Positions 32,221 through 40,632 of a DNA stretch of 46,815 nucleotides are shown here, piece after piece; positions within the stretch are counted from its first letter, which is position 1, and the number at the start of each line of letters is the position of its first letter. This DNA comes from Gammaproteobacteria bacterium (GTDB lineage: Bacteria > Pseudomonadota > Gammaproteobacteria > SZUA-140). The position numbers and the translations under genes are program-made. The DNA lies in contig JALSGV010000153.1 in the NCBI GenBank assembly GCA_026982565.1, positions 1-46,815 on the forward strand, given 5' to 3'. Below the pieces are notes generated by a model. The model saw only the letters and a program-made list of their open reading frames with translations. It did not search any database and was not told the origin of the DNA.

Positions 32221-33926
32221 TGGACTGGCTCGGCCAACTGTATTTCTCACAGGGCCTGTGGCTGCTGGCCCTGCCCATGCCCTGGCTGTTGTGGCGTTTG
32301 CTGCGACGGCACAACCGCCAGCGTCTTGGTGCTTTCATCTCGCCCCGACTGTGGCGCTGGGTCATCCGCGAGGGAAGTCATGGGAACACTCGCTATTCGC
32401 GCGCCTTCGTTGCCGCATGGCTGTTGTCCATCACCGCCCTCAGCGGTCCTTATTACAAGGGTGAGGCCCCGGGGCAAGCGTCCATACGCGGCGCCGACAT
32501 CGCCATCATCGTGGATATCTCCCCCTCCATGAATGTGCGGGACGTCACACCAGACCGCCTGCAGCGTGCGCGCTTCGAGCTTCACGATTTTCTGGCGCGC
32601 CTGCGGGGCGACCGCGTTGCCCTGTTGGCCTATTCCGCCAATGCCTACCGCCTGCTGCCGCTCACCAGCGATTATTCCACGGTACGTCACTTTATAGACG
32701 CCCTGGACACCCACCTCACCCGCCAGCACGGTTCCAACCTGACCCAGGCCCTGGAAATGGCGGGCCAACTGCTGGCGCACAGCAGAGAGAACAGCCGCGC
32801 CATCGTCCTTCTGAGCGACGGAGAGAGCCACGACAGGGGCAGCGTGCTGCAGGCCGGCGCCCGCCTCGCCAGCCAGGGCATACCTGTCTATGCCCTGGGC
32901 GTGGGCACCGCTGCGGGAGGGCCCGTCTACGATGCCCGCGGACAGTTTCTGCGCCATGAGGGCGCGACGGTCATTTCTCACCTGGATGGCAGCCTCCTGG
33001 CCGGGCTGGCACAACGCTCGGGCGGCGTCTACACCACTATGCGCAGCGACGACAGCGACTGGGAAACGCTCTTTTCAGGCATGCAGGATCTGGCGCGCGA
33101 CGCCCCGTATCCGGAAAAGAACAGACGTGGAGACCTGCCCCTGTTCCCCTGGATGCTGGCGGGCGGCCTCCTGCTCTTCCTGTGGTGGGGCGCGCAGCGC
33201 ATGAACGGCGCAACCGTCATGGTCCTTATCCTCATTCTCCCCGCCCTGCCACGCCCGGCGCAGGCCGCGCCTTGGCAGGAACAGCAAGCCCATGAGGCGC
33301 TGCAGGGCGGTGATTATGAACGTGCCGCCATCCTCTATGAGCCTCTCCCCGGGTTCCGCGCCGCCCTGGGGCGCGGCGCGGCGGCCTACCGCCTGCAACA
33401 GTGGCAACAGGCCGTGACGGCCTTCGAGGAAGCGCGGCAACTTGCCGGAAACGACACGGAACGCGCCCGCGCGGCCTATAACCTGGGCAATGCCCTGGCG
33501 CGCCAGGGAAGCCTGGAGGAGGCTTCACGCGCCTACCGGGAGGCCCTGCAATGGCAGGACAACTATCCCCGCGCCACCCGCAACCTGAACCTGGTCAACC
33601 AGGCCAGGCAACAGCAGGCATTTATTCCTCCACCCGCCAACGAGGCATCCATGCCGGGGCAGCGTGGCAGACAGAGGATGACCACCCAGGGAGAGGAATA
33701 TCGTCATGACGGCGCCCACCTGCAGTCCGATGCGCAACACAAGGGACAAAAAGCCCAGGCTGCGTCCACTTCGACCGGAAACCTCCTTGGCGCGGAAGGA
33801 GAGCGCATGACCCTGCAAAGCCTCCTGTCGCCGCCCGGCGCCGATCAGGCAGGTATGATCGTGCGCCTGCGCATCGGGGAACAGGATGCCCGCTACGGCA
33901 GAACCCTGGTGGAGAACCCCTGGTGA
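32217..33926 (+). CDS. batB: BatB-type VWA protein with C-terminal TPR (BatB-BatC fusion)
   Basis: A 569-residue membrane protein. N-terminal helices are followed by a VWA domain with the metal-ion motif DISPSM and LLSDGESHDRG. A helix pair follows at about 300-345, then a TPR region (AAYRLQQWQQAVTAFEEARQ, YNLGNALARQGSLEEASRAY) and a disordered Gln/Ala-rich tail. In some genomes the TPR part is the separate protein BatC; here both are joined. The start is the ATG at 32217 overlapping the batA stop. A reading 26 codons longer lies inside batA and is rejected. Confidence 0.9.
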   Translation: MMDWLGQLYFSQGLWLLALPMPWLLWRLLRRHNRQRLGAFISPRLWRWVIREGSHGNTRYSRAFVAAWLLSITALSGPYYKGEAPGQASIRGADIAIIVDISPSMNVRDVTPDRLQRARFELHDFLARLRGDRVALLAYSANAYRLLPLTSDYSTVRHFIDALDTHLTRQHGSNLTQALEMAGQLLAHSRENSRAIVLLSDGESHDRGSVLQAGARLASQGIPVYALGVGTAAGGPVYDARGQFLRHEGATVISHLDGSLLAGLAQRSGGVYTTMRSDDSDWETLFSGMQDLARDAPYPEKNRRGDLPLFPWMLAGGLLLFLWWGAQRMNGATVMVLILILPALPRPAQAAPWQEQQAHEALQGGDYERAAILYEPLPGFRAALGRGAAAYRLQQWQQAVTAFEEARQLAGNDTERARAAYNLGNALARQGSLEEASRAYREALQWQDNYPRATRNLNLVNQARQQQAFIPPPANEASMPGQRGRQRMTTQGEEYRHDGAHLQSDAQHKGQKAQAASTSTGNLLGAEGERMTLQSLLSPPGADQAGMIVRLRIGEQDARYGRTLVENPW

Positions 33927-35581
33927 ATCTCCGGCGCAACAGCCACATGTTACGGATGCGGGGCGCCGTCCTCACCCTGTCAGCCATGCTCTTCAGCACC
34001 GTGACCGTGGCCGCGACACTGAACGCGGATGTAGACAGAAAGACCCTGTACCAGGACGAATTCGTCCTTTTCAAACTCTCCCTCATCAACAGCGAAACCC
34101 GCCTGCGCGCCGAAGGCGAAGCGCCCAACGTAGACCTCACCCTGCTGAGCGGGGACTTCGAACTGGGCATACCCCAGGCCACCCACAACTACAATGTCTT
34201 CCGTAACCGGGGCCGCGCCACATCGGCAGTCAGTGTGGCCCTGTTCCCCAAGCGCAGCGGCAGGTTGATCATTCCCTCTTTCACCGTGGATGGCCTGCGC
34301 AGCAAGCCCATCACCCTCGAGGTCGCCCCCCCCAAGGTGGACAAGACCCCTGCCGTGTTTTCCCGCAGTGGCGTGACCAGGCAGGAAGTCTGGTCCAGGG
34401 AGCCCACGCTGGCCTACCTGGACCTCTATCACCGCGTCGAATTGAAGGAGGCGCGCCTCGGGGGCAAGATAGAAACCACGCCCCTGCAGGTGCAGCTTTC
34501 GAAACTGCCCCCGACGGAAAGGCAGATCACCATCGATGGCATGTCATACGCTGTCACACGCAGCCTGTGGAGCATCACCCCGCTGGATGATCGCCATGTC
34601 ACCGTCGATTTCCCCGACATCTGGATAGAGACCCGCAACGGCGACAAGATACGCCTGCCCTTCACAAGCAGCAGGATCGAGGTGAAACCCCTGCCGGAGG
34701 GCGTGCCGGCACAAATCCTCATGGGCAAACCGACCCTCTCTCAACGGCTCGATGGCGAAACCTTCCGCGTCAACGAACCCATCCCGTGGGAAATCACGCT
34801 CTCGGCCCCCGTGGATATCAATCAGCTGCCGGATACCCTGCCTGTCAGCGGCATCTCGCCTCGCATCAAGCTCTACCTGGAAAAAGCCATGCGCACAGCA
34901 GGGGATACCGGCGGGGCGGATAAACCTCAAAGTTCTGCGGTTTATCATGGCTACATCATTCCTCTCGCCAGCGGCAAAATTTCAACCCCTGACATCCGCA
35001 TCCCCTATTTCGACACCCGCTCGGGATTTGTTACAATTCTTGAGCTGAAGGGTGAGGTACTGACCATTGGCGAGGCAATCGTGGAGACAATGCAGGACAC
35101 CCTCTCCCCGGCAGGCGCAACACTGCCCTTGAGAGCGGCGCCGCTCGACGGGGGCGACGCGTGGACATGGCAAGTCATCAGCGCACTGCTCACGCTGCTG
35201 TGGCTGTCGACACTGGGATTGTGGTGGTGGCGCGGCCGGGCAGCGGAGAATGGCGAAGCGACAGTTACGGGACGGGACACCTCCCCCGGCAGCAATGCGC
35301 CACCGCTCATCGCCCTGCTGCTGGCGGCGCTGCAATCCACCACCCTGGAACAGGGCCTGCAAAAATGGGAAAAGCGTCATGGCCGGGACGAGAATTTGCG
35401 GGGCATTATCGCTGAATTGCAGCGCTATTATTATGGCGCGCGCAAAACAGGAGACGAAGGCAATCTGCGGCAGAAAACGGTAGAAACAGCGAACAGGATC
35501 CGCACTGCGTCATGCGAATCCTGCAGCAAACCCGATGCCGACCCATGGTCGCCCCGCGCATTTCTGCGCCGGCTGGAATGA
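33923..35581 (+). CDS. batD: BatD-like oxygen tolerance protein
   Basis: A 552-residue exported and membrane-anchored protein. A signal peptide (about residues 9-36, ending VTVAA) is followed by several beta-sandwich domains, with the family block DVDRKTLYQDEFVLFKLSL. A transmembrane helix lies near 415-435 (WQVISALLTLLWLSTLGLWW), and a cytoplasmic helical tail ends the protein. BatD closes Bat operons; its precise action is unknown. The start is GTG at 33923, overlapping the batB stop (GTGA); an ATG eight codons later is possible. Confidence 0.87.
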   Translation: MNLRRNSHMLRMRGAVLTLSAMLFSTVTVAATLNADVDRKTLYQDEFVLFKLSLINSETRLRAEGEAPNVDLTLLSGDFELGIPQATHNYNVFRNRGRATSAVSVALFPKRSGRLIIPSFTVDGLRSKPITLEVAPPKVDKTPAVFSRSGVTRQEVWSREPTLAYLDLYHRVELKEARLGGKIETTPLQVQLSKLPPTERQITIDGMSYAVTRSLWSITPLDDRHVTVDFPDIWIETRNGDKIRLPFTSSRIEVKPLPEGVPAQILMGKPTLSQRLDGETFRVNEPIPWEITLSAPVDINQLPDTLPVSGISPRIKLYLEKAMRTAGDTGGADKPQSSAVYHGYIIPLASGKISTPDIRIPYFDTRSGFVTILELKGEVLTIGEAIVETMQDTLSPAGATLPLRAAPLDGGDAWTWQVISALLTLLWLSTLGLWWWRGRAAENGEATVTGRDTSPGSNAPPLIALLLAALQSTTLEQGLQKWEKRHGRDENLRGIIAELQRYYYGARKTGDEGNLRQKTVETANRIRTASCESCSKPDADPWSPRAFLRRLE

Positions 35582-35662
35582 TGCAGCCGAGCGGGAAGGT
35601 ACGCCAAGCATAGTAAATTGCAGGCGTTGATCTAACACCAGCAAAAAACGAGGGAGTGTGGT

Positions 35663-36661
35663 ATGAAATTCAAAAATGAAAACAAACTTTCCACCATAAG
35701 CGGGTTACTGCTGGGCATCCTGCTGGCCTTGTACGGAACGGGTGTAGCCGCAGGTCTCGAGAAACAGGCGGGCAACGATGAGATGGTGTTGATCCCTGCC
35801 GGCAAATTCATCATGGGCAGTGACAGGGTCCCCGGCAAGGACGAACACTACGGTAATGCAAAACCCTGGTTCCTGGACGAACATCCCCAACATGAAGTGG
35901 AATTACCCGATTACTACATCGACAAATATGAAGTCACCAACCGTGACTACCTGGAATTCGTCAAGACCGTCAATGTCCGCCCACCGGAACATTGGATCTC
36001 CAATGGCTATCTTCTGAGCCTGCGTCTCGATAAGCTGCAACTGGCCACGACGGAAAAGCTGCGGACGGTGGCCGCCAATGTCTTCCGCCTCGATATGGAT
36101 ACCCGCAACATGGACAAGAAGGCCCTCATCGAGGCCATTCAGGAGAAACTCGCATACTATGACCGCCTGCCGGTCACCTTCGTCAACTGGCAGGACGCCG
36201 AATCCTATTGCGAATGGAAGGGCAAGCACCTGCCGACGGAGGCTGAATGGGAAAAAGCCATGCGTGGCACCGATGGCCGGGAGTTCGCCTGGGGCAACGA
36301 ATGGAAACCAGGCATGGCCAATAACGGCGAGAACGAACTCTATGAAGGCGCCGCGCCCGTGGGGGCCTTCGAGACGGATGCCTCGCCCTACGGCATCTAC
36401 GACATGACGGGCAATGTAGCAGAGTGGGTCTATGACTGGTACAAGCCCTATCCCGGCTCCGACTACGACAGTGAGGACTTCGGTGAACGCTACAAGGTCG
36501 TGCGGGGGGTTGGCTGGAGCAGTGGAACAGCCCACTACTCACTGCGCTACTTCCAGCGCGCTGCCTATCGCTTCGACCTGCCACCTGATATGAACTTTGG
36601 TGACGTTGGGTTCCGCTGCGCCACGAGCAAACTACCTGTGACGGCGCATAGCAACAAATGA
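35663..36661 (+). CDS. FGE-sulfatase-fold (SUMF1 family) exported protein lacking the FGE cysteines
   Basis: A 332-residue protein with a signal peptide (residues 9-30) and a formylglycine-generating-enzyme fold: MVLIPAGKFIMGSD, YYIDKYEVTNRDYLEFV, LPVTFVNWQDAESYCEWKG, LPTEAEWEKAMRG and GIYDMTGNVAEWVYDWY. The segment where true FGE has its copper-binding cysteines reads VVRGVGWSSGTAHYSLRYFQ and has none, so it should not oxidise sulfatase cysteines. An insertion of about 50 residues (near 100-150) interrupts the usual N-terminal part. It may be a binding or structural member of the family. It has a GAGGGAG ribosome site and follows batD by 81 bases. Confidence 0.85.
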   Translation: MKFKNENKLSTISGLLLGILLALYGTGVAAGLEKQAGNDEMVLIPAGKFIMGSDRVPGKDEHYGNAKPWFLDEHPQHEVELPDYYIDKYEVTNRDYLEFVKTVNVRPPEHWISNGYLLSLRLDKLQLATTEKLRTVAANVFRLDMDTRNMDKKALIEAIQEKLAYYDRLPVTFVNWQDAESYCEWKGKHLPTEAEWEKAMRGTDGREFAWGNEWKPGMANNGENELYEGAAPVGAFETDASPYGIYDMTGNVAEWVYDWYKPYPGSDYDSEDFGERYKVVRGVGWSSGTAHYSLRYFQRAAYRFDLPPDMNFGDVGFRCATSKLPVTAHSNK

Positions 36662-36695
36662 CGTGGCCACACGAGGCCCCAAAGTACGGAGCAAT

Positions 36696-37163
36696 ATGGG
36701 ATACTGGCTGCTGACAGGGCTGTTGCTCGTGCCCATGCTTGCCTTGGCTGGTTTGTCCCTGGCCTCCCGCAAGGCGCCGCAGCTGGGGATAGTGGAAGGA
36801 CGCCTCTTGCCCTGTCCCGGCACCCCCAACTGCATCAGCAGCGAGGAGGCAGGCGCGACCTCATTCACCGACCCCCTTCCTGCCCATGGATCTCCAGAGC
36901 GTGCCTGGCTTAATGTCAAAGAAGCAATGCGTCAGGCCGGCGGCGCCATTCTGAAGGAAGGGGAGAGCTATCTGTGGGCCACTTTCACCACCCCTCTGCT
37001 GCGCTTCACCGATGACGTGGAATTGAGATACGATGCACGACAAGATGTGATTCATATACGATCCGCATCGAGAGTGGGGCGCTCCGATTTCGGCACCAAC
37101 AGAAAGCGCGTGGAACGGATCAAGGACCTCTACTGCCGTATATCCGAGAAACCCTGCCCCTGA
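36696..37163 (+). CDS. DUF1499 family protein
   Basis: A 155-residue protein with an N-terminal membrane helix or signal (MGYWLLTGLLLVPMLALAGL) and the DUF1499 pattern: LLPCPGTPNCISSE, AWLNVKEAMRQAGGAIL, YLWATFTTPLLRFTDDVE and IRSASRVGRSDFGTNRKRVE. The function of DUF1499 proteins is unknown; they are common in proteobacteria. I start at 36696, with GGAG just upstream, rather than 11 codons earlier. Confidence 0.8.
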   Translation: MGYWLLTGLLLVPMLALAGLSLASRKAPQLGIVEGRLLPCPGTPNCISSEEAGATSFTDPLPAHGSPERAWLNVKEAMRQAGGAILKEGESYLWATFTTPLLRFTDDVELRYDARQDVIHIRSASRVGRSDFGTNRKRVERIKDLYCRISEKPCP

Positions 37164-37174
37164 GGAGGTATGCC

Positions 37175-37543
37175 ATGGCCGCACTGCTCTTCAAGCTGAG
37201 AGGGGTACCCGAGGACGAGGCCCGGGACATACGCCAATTGCTGAGTGAAAATGATATCGAGTATTACGAAACCTCGGCCGGCAACTGGGGGATTTCGCTT
37301 CCTGCCATATGGGTGCGCCATTCGGACGACCTGGAAAGGGGCCGAGCCTTGATTGATAACTATCAGGAAAAACGCGCGCTACATGCGCGGCAAGTCTATG
37401 AAGAAGATATCAGGAGGGAAGGCGAAAAGACTTTCCTCCATGCCCTCAAGAAACAACCCCTGCGTATCCTGCTATACATCGCGGTCATTCTGACCGTGCT
37501 GTATCTCTCCACCATGCCCTTTGTGAGCCTTACCGCTGATTGA
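37175..37543 (+). CDS. DUF6164 family membrane protein
   Basis: A 122-residue protein. An N-terminal ferredoxin-like domain (ALLFKLRGVPEDEARDIRQL, YYETSAGNWGISLPAIWV) is followed by a charged helix and one C-terminal transmembrane helix (ILLYIAVILTVLYLSTMPF). From memory this matches DUF6164, a small family of unknown function seen mainly in gammaproteobacteria. A strong ribosome site (GAGGAGG, 37162-37168) sits six bases before the ATG. It converges on the response regulator gene. Confidence 0.75.
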   Translation: MAALLFKLRGVPEDEARDIRQLLSENDIEYYETSAGNWGISLPAIWVRHSDDLERGRALIDNYQEKRALHARQVYEEDIRREGEKTFLHALKKQPLRILLYIAVILTVLYLSTMPFVSLTAD

Positions 37544-37552
37544 TGTTATTTC

Positions 37553-38215
37553 TCACAAACTGCTGCTGGTGCTTGCCTGGGTGGGTCTGTTGACGAACCC
37601 GTTTTCCACGGCGTAGTAGACGAGTTCGGCAAAGTTGTTCATGTTCATTTTTTCCAGGATACGATTGCGGTGGGTACTGACCGTCTTCTCGCTGAGATTC
37701 AGCTCGCGGCCGATCTCCGCATTGCGCTGCCCGGAAACGAGCATACAGAAAATCTGGAACTCGCGGTCACTGAGGCGTTCATGTGGTGGCAGGGCCGAAT
37801 CCGAGGTAAAACTGTTGGCCAGTTTTCTGGCAACAGACATAGTGATGTATTTTTCCCCGCTGCACACGGTGTCGATGGCATGGAGAAGATCATCCACCAC
37901 GCAACCCTTGGTCATATAGCCAGCAGCGCCGGCCTTGAGCACACGGATGGCATATTGATCTTCCGCGTGCATGCTCAATACCAGCACCTTTGCATCAGGC
38001 CAGTGTTGACGGATTTCCTTGAGCACTTCGAGACCGCTCATCTCAGGCATGGTCAGATCCAGAAGGACCAGATCCCAGGTATCGGCGTTCATCTTCTGCA
38101 ACACCTCCCTGCCGTTCGCCGCTTCACCGATCAGCTCGATGTCAGCACGCTCGGCCAGTATCTGCCTCAGGCCGCTTCGCAATATCGCATGGTCGTCAGC
38201 AATCAATATCTTCAT
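37553..38215 (-). CDS. NarL/FixJ-family response regulator (orphan)
   Basis: A 220-residue two-domain regulator. The receiver domain has the acidic pair Asp7-Asp8, the phosphorylation site Asp53 (LLDLTMPEMSG), and the conserved Thr/Ser and Lys in VLVLSMHAED and AGYMTKG. The C-terminal LuxR-type helix-turn-helix lies at about 143-205 (LSDREFQIFCMLVSGQ, IGRELNLSEKTVSTHRNRIL). No histidine kinase is nearby, so its input is unknown. It stands alone between the DUF6164 gene and the dsbA-like gene. Confidence 0.92.
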   Translation of the reverse strand: MKILIADDHAILRSGLRQILAERADIELIGEAANGREVLQKMNADTWDLVLLDLTMPEMSGLEVLKEIRQHWPDAKVLVLSMHAEDQYAIRVLKAGAAGYMTKGCVVDDLLHAIDTVCSGEKYITMSVARKLANSFTSDSALPPHERLSDREFQIFCMLVSGQRNAEIGRELNLSEKTVSTHRNRILEKMNMNNFAELVYYAVENGFVNRPTQASTSSSL

Positions 38216-38328
38216 GACCTGCCACCTCTGGGTAAAATCTTAACGAGATCTTGAAACATCCTGTGCGCTCTCAACGATTATTCTTATGCAGGATACGTTA
38301 CAACAGGAAAGGTATCATGACAAGTAAA

Positions 38329-38353
38329 TGGTGCGCCATATAACAGCGCACCA
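38329..38353 (-). terminator. Candidate terminator after the dsbA-like gene
   Basis: TGGTGCGC (38329-38336) and GCGCACCA (38346-38353) form a perfect 8-pair stem with a nine-base loop. Read leftward it is followed by TTTACTT, and it lies 20 bases after the dsbA-like stop. A further partial copy of the arm (TGGTGCG at 38357) offers an alternative pairing. It probably ends the long cytochrome operon that runs left from 46.8 kb. Confidence 0.5.
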
Positions 38354-38372
38354 TAATGGTGCGACACCGGCA

Positions 38373-39008
38373 TCAATTCTGCCTCTGCTTCCTCACCAGA
38401 TAGTCAAGCACCTCAATGAACTCCTCGGCACTGCGCACCATGGTGGAATCCAGCCGGAAACGGCCGTCAACCGCTATGGATGGCGCCCCCTGGATGCCAT
38501 AGCGCTGGCTCATCACCCTGGCCTGACGCACCTTGACGGCTACGAAATTACTGCGGAAGGCATTGGTAAAAGCCTGATGGTCAACACCGTTTTCCTTGAA
38601 AAAAATGGCCAGCGCTTGTTCACTGTCCAGCTTGCGCCTGTGGCTATTGATAGCGACATACAAAGGGTTGTGTACCTTATCCTGGATATTCAGCGCAACG
38701 GCTGCATAGTAAGCCCGCGCAAAAAAGATCATGCGCTCATCGGTGATTGCCGGCAGGCGTCTAAAAACGATTTTGCCGCCATGCCTGCCCAACCATTGCT
38801 GGAGTGCGGGCTGGATAATGAAACAGGTCTGGCAGTCATACCAGAAAAATTCCATTACCTCCACCTTGTCCCCCGACCGCGTCGGTTGAGGTGGCTCGAT
38901 GACCTGGTAGTGATTACCCGCCTGAAAATCTGCCGGCGCATCCGCCATCACCGGCGACATACCGAATATCAAAGACAAGGAAAAAACCGCCAGTAATAAC
39001 CGCCCCAT
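38373..39008 (-). CDS. DsbA-like periplasmic thiol oxidase with CQTC active site
   Basis: A 211-residue exported thioredoxin-fold protein with a signal peptide (residues 1-22, ending PVMA). The helical insert is typical of DsbA. The active site is Cys59-Gln-Thr-Cys62 (EFFWYDCQTCFIIQP), whereas most DsbA proteins have CPHC; the cis-Pro loop GAPSIAVDG is present. It should introduce or shuffle disulfides in the periplasm, and its place at the end of the 11-heme/ResB/CcsA operon suggests it serves the cytochrome. The ATG at 39008 is preferred to a GTG three codons earlier. Confidence 0.85.
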   Translation of the reverse strand: MGRLLLAVFSLSLIFGMSPVMADAPADFQAGNHYQVIEPPQPTRSGDKVEVMEFFWYDCQTCFIIQPALQQWLGRHGGKIVFRRLPAITDERMIFFARAYYAAVALNIQDKVHNPLYVAINSHRRKLDSEQALAIFFKENGVDHQAFTNAFRSNFVAVKVRQARVMSQRYGIQGAPSIAVDGRFRLDSTMVRSAEEFIEVLDYLVRKQRQN

Positions 39009-39040
39009 AATGATCACTTGTATCTTTGCCCTTGTATCTT

Positions 39041-39763
39041 TTATCTGTTTATCGGCTGCACACTGATGGACAAATTCTCTTCATCCGGCATATCCCGATC
39101 AGGACTGTTGCGTTGTTCCCATTTCTCCCCTTCCTCCTTGATCCACCGGGCCTCGGCTTCCGGCAGAGGACCGCGGGCAAGCTGCGTATCCCATTCCCAC
39201 AGGGCGGAACGGGCCTTGCGCACGAAAGGACTGTCCTTGGGGGTGAGATGGATGAAGGTGCGCATGGCGCCCAGGGCGGCCTGCAGATCGTTCTGGTTTT
39301 CCAGGGCAATGGCCAATCCCCAGTAGGCATTGGCCTTATAGGGATCGAGATCGGTGGCAGACCTGAAAAAAGCCTCCGCTTCCTTGTAGCGCTCCATGCC
39401 CAGCAAGGCATAACCCATGTTGATATGGGCATCCGTCAGTCGAGGGGACAAGGTCAGCACCCGGTGCAGGGCTGTAGCTGCATGCTCATATTCTTCGGCA
39501 TGAAGCATCACTACAGCCTGTTGAAAACGCAGGTTGATTTCTGCAAGTCGTTCATCCTGGACAGGCTCATCCTTCTCTTTCTCATGAAGCGAAGATGCAA
39601 TATCGACAATCACCGGCGCCGCTACCTGAATGTGAATGTCACGAGGTGAATAATCCACTTCCGAATTGCGAAACAACATGACGATGGCCACAGCCATCAC
39701 GCCCACCATAGTGACAGACAGGGAGGTGACCGTCGCTTTATGGACCTGGATGGCGCTGCTCAT
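39041..39763 (-). CDS. Membrane-anchored TPR protein of the cytochrome operon
   Basis: A 240-residue protein with one N-terminal helix (VTSLSVTMVGVMAVAIVMLF) and at least three TPR units at about 75-185 (FQQAVVMLHAEEYEHAATAL, AHINMGYALLGMERYKEAEA, AYWGLAIALENQNDLQAALG). A longer reading that begins inside ccsA in another frame is rejected; the ATG at 39763 is 15 bases after the ccsA stop. In System I the apocytochrome chaperone CcmI is also a membrane-anchored TPR protein, so an apocytochrome-holding role beside ResB/CcsA is attractive but inferred. Confidence 0.82.
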   Translation of the reverse strand: MSSAIQVHKATVTSLSVTMVGVMAVAIVMLFRNSEVDYSPRDIHIQVAAPVIVDIASSLHEKEKDEPVQDERLAEINLRFQQAVVMLHAEEYEHAATALHRVLTLSPRLTDAHINMGYALLGMERYKEAEAFFRSATDLDPYKANAYWGLAIALENQNDLQAALGAMRTFIHLTPKDSPFVRKARSALWEWDTQLARGPLPEAEARWIKEEGEKWEQRNSPDRDMPDEENLSISVQPINR

Positions 39764-39777
39764 GATGAAAACATTGC

Positions 39778-40632
39778 CTAGATAACGCCCTTGTGGGCGG
39801 CCTCGCTGTAGAAAGGGGTACCAAAATAGGTGAAAAAGGCAAAAACAAAAATCGCTATCATGGCAACGGCCCCGACACGCAGAGGGATACGGTAGGTCAA
39901 ACGGGCGTGAATGGCGGCTCCCAACATCAGCCAGTTGAGAAAAGACGATGTTTCCAGCGCATCCCAGGCCCAGTAACGGCCCCAGGCATCCTGGGCCCAC
40001 ACGGCGCCTGCGATGAGCATCAGACTGTCGAAGATGAGGGCCAGCAACATAAAACGCCATGCCACCTGGTCCAACACCGAATCGGGCGGCATGTAGCGAA
40101 ACAACGGCCTGAGGCGGGACATACCGCGCAGCAAAATAATACCCGCAATCCCGCTGCCCACCAGTAAAAAGGCGAGAAAGAATTTGCCGAAACCCACATG
40201 GGCCCATAACCACTTGTTGTGATAGGTCGGTGGATACACGCTGGCCACAGGCTCAAGTGTGAGGACCCAGATGCCCATCACCCACATCATGGGCATCACA
40301 ACAACAGCGGTAGGCCGGATAACCGGCAGACGCCAGTAGATTACGGCATAGACCAGCCCCAGGCTGAACAACTGGCTCATCAGCAATTCGAACAGGTTGA
40401 CGAAAGGCCCATGACCAATACGTATCCAGCGCTCGGCCAATGCTATCACCAGCAGCAACACACCCGCACTGATCAGCCCCAATACCAGGGACTCGTAGTT
40501 TCGGTTCACAGCGGCGCCCGCTGAGCCACCACGCGCCCTGACCACTCCCATCATGGCAGCGAATGTCGCCAACGCGTAGGCAGCCATCGCCGTATATAAC
40601 CAAGGTAATTCTGCAACCATCTTATCTTCCAT
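39778..40632 (-). CDS. ccsA: System II cytochrome c synthase subunit CcsA (ResC)
   Basis: A 284-residue polytopic membrane protein with about eight helices and the CcsA heme-handling domain: WAQDAWGRYWAWDALETSSF (WWD-like) and conserved histidines in WAHVGFGKFFLAF and AAIHARLTYR. With ResB it exports heme and ligates it to periplasmic CxxCH motifs. The ATG at 40632 shares a base with the resB stop (TGATG). Length is somewhat below that of ResC proteins. It is distinct from ccmC and ccmF elsewhere in the window. Confidence 0.93.
   Translation of the reverse strand: MEDKMVAELPWLYTAMAAYALATFAAMMGVVRARGGSAGAAVNRNYESLVLGLISAGVLLLVIALAERWIRIGHGPFVNLFELLMSQLFSLGLVYAVIYWRLPVIRPTAVVVMPMMWVMGIWVLTLEPVASVYPPTYHNKWLWAHVGFGKFFLAFLLVGSGIAGIILLRGMSRLRPLFRYMPPDSVLDQVAWRFMLLALIFDSLMLIAGAVWAQDAWGRYWAWDALETSSFLNWLMLGAAIHARLTYRIPLRVGAVAMIAIFVFAFFTYFGTPFYSEAAHKGVI

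Noticed and set aside
35663..36661. Annotation as a true formylglycine-generating enzyme
   Set aside because: The segment aligned to the catalytic cysteines contains none.
39764..40213. 150-residue N-terminal extension of the TPR protein
   Set aside because: It lies inside ccsA in another frame; the ATG at 39763 directly precedes the membrane helix.
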